A DNA stretch of 64,000 bases from Streptomyces sp. NRRL B-3428 (GCA_000721375.1 JOGW01000019.1:186001-250000); one strand, 5' to 3'. Numbered from the stretch's first letter, positions 25,705 through 34,888 are shown. Numbers and translations are program-made. Notes: a model not told the origin generated them from the sequence alone.

Positions 25705-25742
25705 GGAGGTTTCAACCCGGCGGCAGAGGTGACTCGTCGGGT

Positions 25743-26030
25743 ATGGCCAGGCGCTACGGCGGAAACCCCGCGGGGACGGTCATCCTCCTCATCGCGGACA
25801 TCGCAGCACTGATTCTGATCCTCTGGATCGCCCTCTTCCTGCTCGACGCCAACACCTCGAACAGTGTGGTGGACTGGATCCACGACGCCGCGAACTGGCT
25901 CTCGGGCTGGTCACGAGGCTTGTTCACCATCGAGTCGGACAACTGGCACGCCGTGGTCGACTACGGCCTGCCCGCTGTCGTCTACCTGCTGATCGGCCAC
26001 GCGGTCGCGGGCCGGGTCAATCGGTCCTGA
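25743..26030 (+). CDS. Small membrane protein
   Basis: A 95-aa protein with a helix at about 11-33 (GTVILLIADIAALILILWIA), a polar loop holding VDWIHDAANWLSGWSRGLF, and a C-terminal helix (YGLPAVVYLLIGHAVAG). AGAGGTG precedes the ATG. The W-x-x-x-x-A-x-W loop suggests a membrane-surface helix. It is a conserved Streptomyces type without known role, facing a candidate stress-regulator box. Confidence 0.72.
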   Translation: MARRYGGNPAGTVILLIADIAALILILWIALFLLDANTSNSVVDWIHDAANWLSGWSRGLFTIESDNWHAVVDYGLPAVVYLLIGHAVAGRVNRS

Positions 26031-26117
26031 AGTCATCGATCGGGTCCCGACAGCAGGTGTTCACCGGTCTCGACGGCGCACCCTGCCTCCCTGGCGAATT
26101 CGCCCGGACGATGACAG

Positions 26118-26834
26118 TCAGGCGCTCAGGCCGATGAGCGGTTCGGAGTTGTCGACGAAGGCGCGGGCCACATCGGACAGTCGGCGGTTGTGGGCGCGGG
26201 CGTAGCCGCGCAGCGCGCTGAAGGCTTGCTCCATGTCGATGTTCCGGCGTTCGGCGAGTTTGCCTTTGGCCTGTTCGATGAGTACGCGGCTGTTGAGTGC
26301 GGTCTGGAGCTGTTCGTTGAGGACGGTGCTGCGCTGCGTGGACCGTTGCTGCAGCAGGCTGATGGTGGCGACGTCGGCCAGCGCCTGAGCGATGGAGGCC
26401 CCGAGCGGGTCGAAGGGGCCGGGAGCGGCGCGGAACAGGTTGAGGGCCCCGATGACTTCGTCCCGCAGGCGCATCGGTACGGCTTGGACCGCGCCGAATC
26501 CGCACAGGCCGGCCGCCTCCGTGAAGCGCGGCCAGCGGTCGGTCCGGCTGCTGAGGTCGGCGACCGTGACGGGTGCGCCGGTGTGGAAGCACTCCAGGCA
26601 AGGGCCTTCGTCGCTTTGCAGTTGGAAGAGTTCCAGGAGGCGCACCTGCTCGTCGGAGGCCGCCATGACGCGCAGCTCACCGTCGCGGTCGGCGAGGAGC
26701 ACGCCGGCCGCGGTCACGTCCAGCATGTCCACGCAGCGATCCGTCAGCAGGCGCAGGAAGTCGATGAGATCGAAGTCGGCGACCAGGTTGTCGGCGAGTT
26801 CGACGAAGGTCTCGGACAGCAGCTGTTCATTCAT
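26118..26834 (-). CDS. GAF-ANTAR antitermination regulator
   Basis: A 238-aa protein with a GAF sensor domain (about residues 12-160: FVELADNLVADFDLIDFL, SDEGPCLECFHTGAPVTVADL) and a C-terminal ANTAR module (about 170-232: LQTALNSRVLIEQAKGKLAERR and YARAHNRRLSDVARAFV). The E-G-P-C-x-E-C-x-x-T-G pattern is typical of actinobacterial GAF-ANTAR proteins. It probably senses a small molecule and then binds hairpins in nascent RNA to prevent termination. ATG26834 is preferred over GTG26843 on ribosome-site spacing. It follows the other GAF-ANTAR gene by 84 bp and may share its transcript. Confidence 0.93.
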   Translation of the reverse strand: MNEQLLSETFVELADNLVADFDLIDFLRLLTDRCVDMLDVTAAGVLLADRDGELRVMAASDEQVRLLELFQLQSDEGPCLECFHTGAPVTVADLSSRTDRWPRFTEAAGLCGFGAVQAVPMRLRDEVIGALNLFRAAPGPFDPLGASIAQALADVATISLLQQRSTQRSTVLNEQLQTALNSRVLIEQAKGKLAERRNIDMEQAFSALRGYARAHNRRLSDVARAFVDNSEPLIGLSA

Positions 26835-26918
26835 CGGGTGCACCCTTGATTGACGGTAGTACGGTCGGCATCGGGCGGGAAGTGCAACCAGGCGTACCCA
26901 TGGGGCCGTTCGACGGCG

Positions 26919-27683
26919 TCATCCATCGCGGCCGCTCGGGGGGTCCGAGTCCGTTTCCGAAGTGAGACGGAGCCGGTGGGCCACCACGTCGGCGGCCACC
27001 TCCGACAGGCGGCGGCCATGAGCGAAGGCGTAGGCGCGCAGCCGGACGAAGGCCTCCTCGATCCCGATACCGAGCTGGACCGTGAGTACACCGGTGGCCT
27101 GGTCGATCTCGGCTCGGTAGCCGCTCAGGTTCCCGGAGCCCGTGTCCACCGCCCCGGTGCCGACCTGCGCGCCCGCCATGTCGACCCGTGCGTCGAGCAG
27201 GACGAGGGTGGCGGTATCCGCGAAGGCGAGGGCATCGGCCAGTGCCTCCACTTCCAGCGTGCCCGGAACGTCGGCGTACAGGTCGAGCACCCCTGGACTG
27301 ATCGCCCCGATCTGCAGCGGGAAGGCGAAGACCGCGCGCGCTCCGGCCTCCAGGGCCGCTTCGGCGAACACCGGCCAGTGGTCCTGCAGTTCACCGCTGC
27401 GCAGATCCGGTGTCAGTACGGCGGACTGCCGCATGAAGGCATCCACGCAAGGGCCTTCGCCGAGCGTGAGCTGCAGTTCTTCCAGCTGCTCGCTGATCTC
27501 GTCGGTGCTGCACAGGGGATAGCTCGCCGAAGTCCTGGACATCGCCGACACCCCGGCTCCGTTGACCGGCAACGCGGCCACCGCCGCCGTACACACATCC
27601 AGTACACCGACCCGGCCGCCGCGCCTGGCCGCCTGCTCGGCGACGAGCACCTGGATCCGGGACGACCGGCCGTTGGAACTCAT
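26919..27683 (-). CDS. GAF-ANTAR antitermination regulator
   Basis: A 254-aa paralogue of the neighbouring gene: a GAF domain (about 10-165, with LGEGPCVDAFMRQSAV) and a C-terminal ANTAR (YRAEIDQATGVLTVQLGIG, then RLRAYAFAHGRRLSEVAADVV). The start is fixed at ATG27683 by an ATGA overlap with the GNAT stop, so it is made together with the GNAT and STAS proteins. The group STAS > GNAT-like > GAF-ANTAR is therefore a coordinated signalling unit. The sensed ligand is unknown. Confidence 0.92.
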   Translation of the reverse strand: MSSNGRSSRIQVLVAEQAARRGGRVGVLDVCTAAVAALPVNGAGVSAMSRTSASYPLCSTDEISEQLEELQLTLGEGPCVDAFMRQSAVLTPDLRSGELQDHWPVFAEAALEAGARAVFAFPLQIGAISPGVLDLYADVPGTLEVEALADALAFADTATLVLLDARVDMAGAQVGTGAVDTGSGNLSGYRAEIDQATGVLTVQLGIGIEEAFVRLRAYAFAHGRRLSEVAADVVAHRLRLTSETDSDPPSGRDG

Positions 27684-28345
27684 CCGGGCCACCGGGTCCA
27701 CGCATGGTGGGCAAGTCCCTCCAGCCTCATGGCTGTTCGCTCACTCGCGGGAAGCACCAGGGCCGCGACCGAGGTGGACCTGGTGGGACGCCGGATCTCC
27801 CCGAGGTCCTGCCATCCCCACGACCTGAGGGAGTCGAGGGCCGGGTGATCGTCCTGGTCCACCAGGGTGACCCCCAGCGACGCCTGGTGATCGGCGAGCA
27901 GCCGCTCCTGCAGACAGCGGGCCACCTCCGCCCTCCGGCCAGTCGGTCGGACCAGGATGTTGGTGATCGCGAAGACAGCGCCGGATTCGGTGAGTTGCTC
28001 GACACTCGGCGGAAGCGCCCCGTCGAAGCCGAGCCACCAAGCGCCGTCACTGCGTACGGGGAAGCCGAACGCGCACCCCGCCAGGTCCTCCGACTCCGCA
28101 ATCACCATGGCGAACCCGGGTCGCCGGATATCGCCACTGAGACGGCTCAGGAAGTTCAACCGGCTGCGACTTCGGTACGCCTCACTGGGAGCCGACGCGC
28201 AGGAATCCTCGTACAGATCGGCGAGCCTCTCGCGCATGTCCTCGGCCAGCCAGCGGTTCACCCGGCGCAACCGCACTCCGTCCCCGGTGGCGGATTCCTC
28301 GGTACCGGGCTTGCGTGCCGGCCCGGAGCCGGGCCGGGCCTTCAC
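27680..28345 (-). CDS. GNAT-fold acetyltransferase-like protein
   Basis: A 221-aa paralogue of the protein at 21824. It shares RLRRVNRWLAEDMRERLADLY, GCAFGFPV, WWLGFDG, AVFAITNILVRPTGRRAEVAR and SWGWQDLGEIRR. Both ends overlap neighbours by 4 bp (STAS before, GAF-ANTAR after). The conserved core suggests a GNAT fold, but the Ac-CoA loop is poor, so it may be a ligand-binding or pseudo-enzyme. Two copies in one island, both beside partner-switching components, imply a regulatory part in the same pathway. Confidence 0.72.
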   Translation of the reverse strand: MKARPGSGPARKPGTEESATGDGVRLRRVNRWLAEDMRERLADLYEDSCASAPSEAYRSRSRLNFLSRLSGDIRRPGFAMVIAESEDLAGCAFGFPVRSDGAWWLGFDGALPPSVEQLTESGAVFAITNILVRPTGRRAEVARCLQERLLADHQASLGVTLVDQDDHPALDSLRSWGWQDLGEIRRPTRSTSVAALVLPASERTAMRLEGLAHHAWTRWPG

Positions 28346-28791
28346 CGCACACCGCCCGGGACCGCGGGTGCGTCCGGAGCCAGGAGGTGCGGTGTGTCGA
28401 AGTACGGCACAGACGGAGCATCCGGAACGAGTGAGGCAATGGCGCTCGGGAGGAGATCCGTCGCTCGGGTGGCCACGGGGCTTGCGAGGAGGAAGGAGCA
28501 GCGGGTGAGGGTGACCATCCGGGTCAACAGGGGTGGCGGGTAGTGCAGTCGGAGAGATCCGCCGGCCGCACTGGTCTGCAGCGCCGCCTCGATGAAGGCG
28601 TTGAGTCCGGTGCAGTCGCAGAAGGTGACGGGGGTGAGGTCGATGTCGATGGTGGTGATGCCGTCGCGCAGACAGCGCTCGAGCGTCTCGCGTAGCCGGG
28701 GTACGGACTCCAGGTCGATCTCACCGGCCAGGGTGATCAGGGCCCGGGTGTTTCGGTCGTGCCGGTAGACGTTCAACTGCGGCAGGGGCAT
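28342..28791 (-). CDS. STAS-domain anti-sigma antagonist
   Basis: A 149-aa protein with a STAS domain (about 5-105): ALITLAGEIDLESVPRLRETL, then IDIDLTPVTFCDCTGLNAFIEAA. The usual phospho-acceptor motif D-S-S/T-G is D-C-T-G here, leaving Thr as the only hydroxyl residue there. The tail beyond 110 is Pro-rich. STAS proteins bind anti-sigma kinases and are released by SpoIIE phosphatases, one of which lies 7 kb away. GAGG precedes ATG28791. No anti-sigma kinase or sigma factor is seen in the window. Confidence 0.88.
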   Translation of the reverse strand: MPLPQLNVYRHDRNTRALITLAGEIDLESVPRLRETLERCLRDGITTIDIDLTPVTFCDCTGLNAFIEAALQTSAAGGSLRLHYPPPLLTRMVTLTRCSFLLASPVATRATDLLPSAIASLVPDAPSVPYFDTPHLLAPDAPAVPGGVR

Positions 28792-29223
28792 GACGCCTCG
28801 GTTCGGAAGACCCACCGGACGGAGCCACGCGGCGGAGGCGGGATTCTCGGCCTCCGGGCGTGCTCTCGGCGGGGTGTACGTGCGGCGGAGGCAGGCGAAA
28901 GGCCGGTTCGGGGCAGAACGGGAACCCGCCCGGTCCTTCTCAGGGATGCGCCGGGTGAAGGACGAAGATTCCGCTTCCCGCAGCGATCCGTGTGCAACAA
29001 CGAGCCGCCGGGGTCTGGGACGTCCGTCTCCCAGCATAGTCCCGGGACCGGCCCGGCGGGTGGCCGGAGGGCCTGGACGGCCAGGTGCCGGAAGTTGCCG
29101 ATGAAGTGGCGCCGCGCGTGCATGTTCGGTGCTCTGCAAGGTACTTGGTGTGCGGGGCGAACGCGGCCGTCGGCGGCCGTCCGGGTACGCCAGGCCGCGG
29201 AGCGCCCGAGGAGGTGGCTTCCC
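28792..29223. other. Divergent intergenic region
   Basis: 432 bp between the STAS operon and the Asp23 gene, presumably holding both promoters. A GTCCCGGGAC palindrome lies in the middle (about 29038-29047). No protein-coding gene is supported. Confidence 0.5.
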
Positions 29224-29694
29224 GTGGCGGAGCCGAACAGTTCCACCCTGCACAAGGCCAGGCCCGATGAACCCCGTACCGGCATGAGCACGACGCTGCC
29301 GACCGCATCGGAGCTGCATGGCAAGACGACCATCGCCGACGGAGTGGTGGAGAAGATCGCCGGGATCGCCGCACGGGAGGTGCCCGGCATCCACGCCCTT
29401 GGCGGTGGATTCACCCGCACCATCGGTGCGATGCGCGACCGGGTACCCGGCGGGCGCGCGACCGCGGGTCGCGGCGTCAAGGTCGAAGTCGGCGAGAAGC
29501 AGACCGCCATCGACCTTCAGGTCGTCGTCGAATACGGAATCAGCATCACCGACATCGCCGCAGACGTCCGCGACAACGTGATCGGCGCGGTGGAACGGAT
29601 GACGGGCCTGGAAGTCGTCGAGGTGAACATCGCCGTCAACGACGTGCACCTGCCGGGCGACGAACAGGACACCGACGAGAGGCGCGTCGAATAG
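29224..29694 (+). CDS. Asp23/Gls24-family envelope stress protein
   Basis: A 156-aa protein with an Asp23 domain (about 40-150): GKTTIADGVVEKIAGIAAREV, then VKVEVGEKQTAIDLQVVVEYG and VRDNVIGAVERMTGLEVVEVNI. Asp23 proteins act at the membrane in cell-envelope stress, often with a small membrane anchor such as AmaP. The first 35 residues are polar. GTG29224 follows GAGGAGG; ATG29284 has no ribosome site. A strong hairpin follows the stop. Confidence 0.92.
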   Translation: MAEPNSSTLHKARPDEPRTGMSTTLPTASELHGKTTIADGVVEKIAGIAAREVPGIHALGGGFTRTIGAMRDRVPGGRATAGRGVKVEVGEKQTAIDLQVVVEYGISITDIAADVRDNVIGAVERMTGLEVVEVNIAVNDVHLPGDEQDTDERRVE

Positions 29695-29715
29695 ATCCGT
29701 ACACCCTGATGCGAA

Positions 29716-29746
29716 CGCGCGGCCGCCACTCGTAGGCGGCCGCGCG
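29716..29746. terminator. GC hairpin terminator
   Basis: CGCGCGGCCGCC (29716-29727) pairs perfectly with GGCGGCCGCGCG (29735-29746) around a 7-nt loop, 22 bp after the Asp23 stop. Confidence 0.8.
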
Positions 29747-29834
29747 ACGTGTGGCTGGACCTCGGTCTGCAGCCCGGCAAGGCGTATCGTGCAGGATCGG
29801 TGCTGGGGAGGCGTGGCGAGAGGACATACCGGCG

Positions 29835-32591
29835 GTGGGGGATGCCGAGTTGCGGGGGCGGCGCGAAGAGGTGCGGCGGATCGAGCGGCTGCTCGCGGCC
29901 GCGCGCGCGGGTGAGAGTGGTGCGCTGCTGATCCACGGTGCGGCGGGCATCGGGAAGACGGCGCTGCTCGACTACGCGGCTGAGCAGGCTGAGTGTGCCA
30001 GGGATGCCGAGGCCATACGCGTACTGCGTGTCGAAGGCGTCGAGTCCGAGACGGAACTCGCCTTCGGCGGTCTGCACCAGCTCTTGCTCCCGGTACTCGA
30101 CGTACTGCCGAAGCTGCCCGCTCCTCAGGCCGGGGCCCTGCGGGCGATCTTCGGGCTGAGCGACGACACGGTGCACGACCGCTTCACCGTGGGCCTCGCC
30201 GCGCTCTCGACGCTCGCGGAAGCCGCCTGCGAGCGCCCCGTGCTGTGCCTGATCGACGATGTCCACTGGCTCGACCGGCCCTCCGCCGACGCGCTCGCCT
30301 TCGTCGCCCGCCGACTGCATGCCGAGGGCGTCGTGATGCTTTTCGGGCTACGGGACGAAGCCGCCTTCGACGCCGGCGGGCCGCGGCTGAAGGGGATACC
30401 CCGGCTGCCGCTCGCCGGGCTCGACCGGCCGGCCGCCGATACGCTGCTCGCCGGACTGCTGCCGCCGGTCGCCGACCGGATCGCCGCGCAGGCCCAGGGC
30501 AACCCCCTCGCCCTGCGGGTGCTCGCGGCCGCGCTCACGCCCGGGCAGCGCGCCGGGCGTCTTGGCCCGCTCGGTCTGCCGGAGGCCGCCTCCCCGCTCC
30601 CGGGCCGGATGACGGAGCTGCTCGCGGACCGGGTACGCGCCATGCCGGACGCCACCAGAGCGGTGCTCACGGTGGCCGCCGCGGACGACACGGGGGAGTT
30701 GGCGGCGGTGGTACAGGCGGCCGCGCGGCTCGGCGGCTGCCTGGCCGACCTGGAACCGGCCGAACAGGCAGGCCTGATCACGCTGTCCGCCGAGGCGCTG
30801 CGTTTCGACCATCCGCTGATCCGCTACGCCGCCTACCAGACCGCCCCGCTCACCCGCCGCCTGGCCGCGCACCGCGCCCTCGCCGCCGTACTGGATCCTG
30901 ATCGGCACGCACACCGCCGCGCCTGGCATCTGGCCGCGGCGGCGACCGGCCCGGACGAGGAGGTCGCGGCGGAGCTGGAGCGGGTCGCCGAATGGGCGGG
31001 GAGCCGGCAGGCGATGGCGTCGGCGTCCGCGGCGTACGAGCGCGCCGCCATGTTGAGTGCCGACCCACTGCGCCGCACCCGGCGGCTCATCGACGCGGCG
31101 CGCAAGGCGAGCGAGGCCGGCCAGGACCAACGCTGCCGCACGCTGGCCGACCAGGTGCCGCTCCCGCTCGAAGACCCGGTGGTCGCGGCGGACTTCGCCC
31201 GGGCGCGGGCCGTCGTCGAGCTGGGTCACGGCAGCCCGGCGCGGGCGGTGCGGATCCTGCTCGACTGCGCGGACGGGCTCGGCGGGGCGCCCCTCGACAA
31301 GCTGGCGGAGCTGCTGGTCGACGCGGTACACGCCGCGCTGTCGGCGGGCGACGCGGCGCTGCTCGGCGAGGTGGCGGCCAGGGCCCCGGAGCTGCCGGCG
31401 CTCGCGGTGCCTGCCCGGCTGTTCGGGGCGTGGGCAGGAGGGACGCCGGGGGCGGCGACGTGCGGAGTGCCGCAGGGTCGGAGCGACGCTTGGCCTCGGG
31501 CCGCAGCCGGTCTGATGGACCGGCTGCTGGCTGCCCACTTCGCTCATCTCCTCGGTGACCCGGACCGCGCGTACGAACACGTCATCGCCGCCGTGGACCT
31601 GTGCCGTACACGCGGCATCGGGGGCTGGCTGCCCACCGCACTCGACCTCCTCGCCCGCATCGAGTGCGCGCTCGGCCGGCCCGACGACGCCCTGGAACAC
31701 GCCGCCGAGGGGCTGCGGCTCGCCGACTCCTACGACCTCGCCCACCGCGCCGCCCATCTGCGCGCCCGGCTGGCCCTGCTGGCCGCGGTCCAGGGCCGCG
31801 CGGCACAGACCTGGGAACTCGCCGAAGAGGCGCTCTCCTACACCCGCCCGCGCGGCGTCGGCCGGGCCACGGCGGACGCCCTGCACGCGCTGGGGCTCCT
31901 TGAACTCGGCCTCGGCCAGGCGGAGTCGGCGCTCGACCACCTGATGGCGGCCCACCGGGCGAGCACCCATCCGGCGCTTGCCCAAGAGCTGCTGCCCGAC
32001 CTGATCGAGGCGGCCGTACGGGCCGGGCACCCGGAGCAGGCCGCCGAGCACGCGGCTCGGCTGGAGGCCTGGGTGACCACGGTCAGCCATCCCGCGCCCG
32101 CCGCCGTCCACGCCCTCGTCGCCACGAGCCGCCGCTGCACGGCCCTGACCGCACCGGACACGGAAGCAGAGGCCCACTACTCGGCGGCCCTTGAGCTGCC
32201 TCAGCCGGACGGCCAACGCGCCCGTACCGAACTCCTCTACGGCGAATGGCTGCGCCGTCGGCGCCGCAACATCGACGCGCGCGACCACCTGCGCACCGCG
32301 ATGGAGCTCTTCGCGAAGGCGGGAGCCGCGCCCTGGGCCGACCGTGCTCGTACGGAGCTGAAGGCCGCGGGCGAGGTCCATGAGGAGGCCACGGACGACT
32401 CCCGCATCGAACGGCTCAGCCCGCAGGAGCGTGAGGTGGTACGCCTCGCCGCCACCGGTGCGACCAACCGCGAGATCGCCACGCAGCTGTTCCTCAGCCC
32501 GCGCACGGTCGGCCACCACCTCTACCGCGCCTTCCCGAAGCTCGGCATCGCCTCCCGGACCGAACTGGCCGCCTACTTGGGGTCGCGGTAG
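29835..32591 (+). CDS. LAL-type LuxR transcriptional regulator
   Basis: A 918-aa large ATP-binding regulator of the LuxR family. The N-terminus has a STAND-type AAA domain with Walker A HGAAGIGKTALL (about 34-45) and Walker B VLCLIDDVHWLDRPS. A long TPR-like helical middle (about 330-840) follows, then a LuxR helix-turn-helix (LSPQEREVVRLAATGATNRE, TVGHHLYRAFPKLGI). These proteins usually activate secondary-metabolite or sugar genes on binding an inducer. GTG29835 is chosen because GAGAGGA lies just upstream and the conserved LRGRREEVRRIERLLA starts here. No obvious target cluster is adjacent, and its regulon is unknown. Confidence 0.93.
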   Translation: MGDAELRGRREEVRRIERLLAAARAGESGALLIHGAAGIGKTALLDYAAEQAECARDAEAIRVLRVEGVESETELAFGGLHQLLLPVLDVLPKLPAPQAGALRAIFGLSDDTVHDRFTVGLAALSTLAEAACERPVLCLIDDVHWLDRPSADALAFVARRLHAEGVVMLFGLRDEAAFDAGGPRLKGIPRLPLAGLDRPAADTLLAGLLPPVADRIAAQAQGNPLALRVLAAALTPGQRAGRLGPLGLPEAASPLPGRMTELLADRVRAMPDATRAVLTVAAADDTGELAAVVQAAARLGGCLADLEPAEQAGLITLSAEALRFDHPLIRYAAYQTAPLTRRLAAHRALAAVLDPDRHAHRRAWHLAAAATGPDEEVAAELERVAEWAGSRQAMASASAAYERAAMLSADPLRRTRRLIDAARKASEAGQDQRCRTLADQVPLPLEDPVVAADFARARAVVELGHGSPARAVRILLDCADGLGGAPLDKLAELLVDAVHAALSAGDAALLGEVAARAPELPALAVPARLFGAWAGGTPGAATCGVPQGRSDAWPRAAAGLMDRLLAAHFAHLLGDPDRAYEHVIAAVDLCRTRGIGGWLPTALDLLARIECALGRPDDALEHAAEGLRLADSYDLAHRAAHLRARLALLAAVQGRAAQTWELAEEALSYTRPRGVGRATADALHALGLLELGLGQAESALDHLMAAHRASTHPALAQELLPDLIEAAVRAGHPEQAAEHAARLEAWVTTVSHPAPAAVHALVATSRRCTALTAPDTEAEAHYSAALELPQPDGQRARTELLYGEWLRRRRRNIDARDHLRTAMELFAKAGAAPWADRARTELKAAGEVHEEATDDSRIERLSPQEREVVRLAATGATNREIATQLFLSPRTVGHHLYRAFPKLGIASRTELAAYLGSR

Positions 32592-32615
32592 TTCCACCCG
32601 TGGACAGGACTTGTG

Positions 32616-33260
32616 CTACTTCCGCCAGAACAGGTGGTGCGTCACGCCGCTCGGGCTGGGCACGACGTCGAGATGGAAGCGGTCGAGCAGCTCGTCGGGG
32701 GAGTCCCAGAGCCGTTCCCCGGATCCGAGCTTCATGGGCGAGACCGCCACATGCAGGGTGTCGACGAGGTCCGCCTCGAGGAACTGCCGGATGGTGGCGG
32801 TCCCACCGCCGAGTCGGATGTCCTTGCCCTGCGCCTCCGCTCGGGCCTGCGCGAGGACCGTGGCAGGGTCGGCGTCGACGAAGTGGAACGTGGTGTCGGA
32901 GAGCGTGAAGGACGGGCGCGTGTGATGCGTCATGACGAACACCGGGGTGTGGAACGGGGGTTCGTCACCCCACCAGCCCGTCCATTCGTGGTCCTTCCAG
33001 GGCCCGCGCTGGGGACCGAACTTGTTGCGGCCCATGATCTCGGCCCCGATGTTGTGGGTGAAGTCCCGCATCAGGTAGTCGTCAAGACCGCGGCTGCCGC
33101 CGGGCGCGGTGCGCCCGGGCCAACTCGCCGTGCCGCCGGCCCAGGCGAGCAGTTCCCTCGGATCGGCATGGCCGAACGGTCTCTGCAGGCTCTGATGCTC
33201 GCCGGCACCGAATCCGTCGCTCGAGACGGTGAAGTTCTGGACCTTCAGTAACTGGTTCAC
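32616..33260 (-). CDS. RibD C-terminal/DHFR-like reductase
   Basis: A 214-aa protein of the dihydrofolate reductase-like (RibD C-terminal) superfamily. It has a first strand VQNFTVSSDGFGAG, the nucleotide-site block NIGAEIMGRNKFG, PVFVMTHHTRPSF, and IRLGGGTATIRQFLEADLVD followed by HVAVSPMKLGSGERL. Such proteins use NADPH, but actual substrates are mostly unknown; most are not true DHFRs. It lies after a second member of the family and points the same way. Confidence 0.88.
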   Translation of the reverse strand: MNQLLKVQNFTVSSDGFGAGEHQSLQRPFGHADPRELLAWAGGTASWPGRTAPGGSRGLDDYLMRDFTHNIGAEIMGRNKFGPQRGPWKDHEWTGWWGDEPPFHTPVFVMTHHTRPSFTLSDTTFHFVDADPATVLAQARAEAQGKDIRLGGGTATIRQFLEADLVDTLHVAVSPMKLGSGERLWDSPDELLDRFHLDVVPSPSGVTHHLFWRK

Positions 33261-33368
33261 GTGGCACCTCGTGTGCGGTCGGTGATGAGGGAGGCGGCGG
33301 TCACTGGTTTCGGCCGCCCGGTTTCGGCCGCCCGGTTTCCTTGCCGAGAGCGCTGACTTCGCTGCGCG

Positions 33369-33914
33369 CTACCTGGGGGAGTAGACCAGGACGATGACAC
33401 CGGACGTGAACGTCGTGGTGCGCGCGAGCTTCAGGTGTGTGATGTCCATACCGTCCAGGAGACGGACGCCGCTGCCGGCGATGGTGGGGAACAGCCACAG
33501 GTGGTACTCGTCGACGAGCTGATGCTCGAGCAGTGTGCGGTCGAGTTCCCCGGTGCCGAACTTCAGGATGCTTCGGCCGGGCAGCTCCTTGAGGCGGGCC
33601 ACCTCCTTGGCGACGTCGCCGTTGATGACGGTGGCGTTCCAGGTGGTGTCGGCGTTCGTCAGCGTCCGGGAGGCGACGTACTTGGGCAGGCTGTTCATCC
33701 GCACCGCGTACTCGCCCTCGATGGCCTCCATGTCCGGCCAGACGGAGGCGAAGCCCTGGTAGGTCGTCCGGCCGAGGAGCAGCGCGTCCGCGTCGAAGAG
33801 CAGCTCGCGCGCATAATCGTTGTACTCCTCGTCGAAGTAGCGCACACCCCACTTCTCCGGCGCGGAGATGGTTCCGTCCAGGGTCATGAACGTCGATTCG
33901 ATGAGCTTCCTCAT
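33369..33914 (-). CDS. RibD C-terminal/DHFR-like reductase
   Basis: A 181-aa member of the same superfamily, with ESTFMTLDGTISAPEKWGV, ADALLLGRTTYQGFASVWP, KYVASRTL, LKFGTGELDRTLLEHQLVDEYHLWLFPTIAGSGVRLL and a C-terminal strand VIVLVYSPR. Its start overlaps the preceding GNAT stop by 4 bp, so the two are coupled. Enzyme substrate is unknown. Confidence 0.9.
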   Translation of the reverse strand: MRKLIESTFMTLDGTISAPEKWGVRYFDEEYNDYARELLFDADALLLGRTTYQGFASVWPDMEAIEGEYAVRMNSLPKYVASRTLTNADTTWNATVINGDVAKEVARLKELPGRSILKFGTGELDRTLLEHQLVDEYHLWLFPTIAGSGVRLLDGMDITHLKLARTTTFTSGVIVLVYSPR

Positions 33915-34888
33915 GTTGCTGTCTCCTCAGGGTCGGTTGTGGTCGGGGCGGAAGAGATCAGCCGGATCTCCGTGATCCGGTAGCCCGCCCTTTCAAAGGC
34001 CGCGGCCATGGGGGCATTTCCCATGTCCGTGGTGGCGGTGATGAGTTCGGCGCCCGCCGCTGCCTGGAAGCGGGTGATCTCGGCCAGGATCTCGTTGATG
34101 TGACCGCGGCCGCGGTACTCAGGGAGCACGCCCAGGTAGCCGACGTTGCGGGCGTACGGCGTCGCCGACGGGATCGCGAGCCCGACGAGCTCGCCGTCCT
34201 CGGCGTCGTACACGAGACGCCACCAGTCGCGCTCGCCCAGGCAGTTGAGATAGAAGTCGAGGTCGTCCTGGGCAGCGGCCTCGGCGCCCTGCTCGGCGAC
34301 CTTCTTGCGGGTTCCGTCGTCGAGGCTGCCCACCGCGATCCGGCGGAACGTCGCGAGGAACTCCGCGTCCGACGCGGACGCGAACCGCAGCCGGTTCCCG
34401 ACGGCCGGGAGTCCGCTGTCCGGTGTCCACGCCAACTGCAGCCGTTCGACCTCGTGGCCGAGCCCGGCCGCCCGCGCGGCCTCGTGGCGCCAGCCGACCG
34501 CGGCGGCGGCCGCCGGGTCGTCGCGCCAGCCACGGGCCACCTTGACGGTGAAGATGGGCAACTGCTGCGCCCCGCCCGCCGCGAAGGCCTTGAGCCCGGC
34601 GGACAGCAGCTCCGCCGCGACCTTCTCGCGGCCGGCCACCGAGGCATCCACCCACAGGCAGTCGAGGTCCAGGGGGTGCGCCGCGGTGGGCGGTCCCCAC
34701 CACAGCGCGCGGCCGACGATCCGGCCGCCGTCCTGCTCGTCCACGGCCAGCCAGGTCCACTCCGGCCGGTACATCCGTTGTCGCAACTCGTCACGGTAGC
34801 GGTCGGCCGGGATCCAGCCGACGGGCTCGTCGACCGTGACGGCTGCCACCAGATCGGTCTCGTCCGAGGTCGCGGGTCGGTACTGCAC
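33911..34888 (-). CDS. Double GNAT-domain acetyltransferase
   Basis: A 325-aa protein with two GNAT-like halves. The N-terminal half (about 10-150) is degenerate. The C-terminal half (about 170-310) has NVGYLGVLPEYRGRGHINEILAE, which contains the Ac-CoA Q/R-x-x-G-x-G/A loop, then TDMGNAPMAAAFERAGYRITE, typical of the family's last helix. Tandem GNATs in actinobacteria include mycothiol synthase types and antibiotic resistance types; I cannot assign this one. It is coupled to the DHFR-like gene downstream. Confidence 0.88.
   Translation of the reverse strand: MQYRPATSDETDLVAAVTVDEPVGWIPADRYRDELRQRMYRPEWTWLAVDEQDGGRIVGRALWWGPPTAAHPLDLDCLWVDASVAGREKVAAELLSAGLKAFAAGGAQQLPIFTVKVARGWRDDPAAAAAVGWRHEAARAAGLGHEVERLQLAWTPDSGLPAVGNRLRFASASDAEFLATFRRIAVGSLDDGTRKKVAEQGAEAAAQDDLDFYLNCLGERDWWRLVYDAEDGELVGLAIPSATPYARNVGYLGVLPEYRGRGHINEILAEITRFQAAAGAELITATTDMGNAPMAAAFERAGYRITEIRLISSAPTTTDPEETAT

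Noticed and set aside
28792..29649. Leftward extension of the STAS frame across the divergent region and the Asp23 gene
   Set aside because: It is antisense to a recognisable gene, and ATG28791 with GAGG gives a normal STAS protein.
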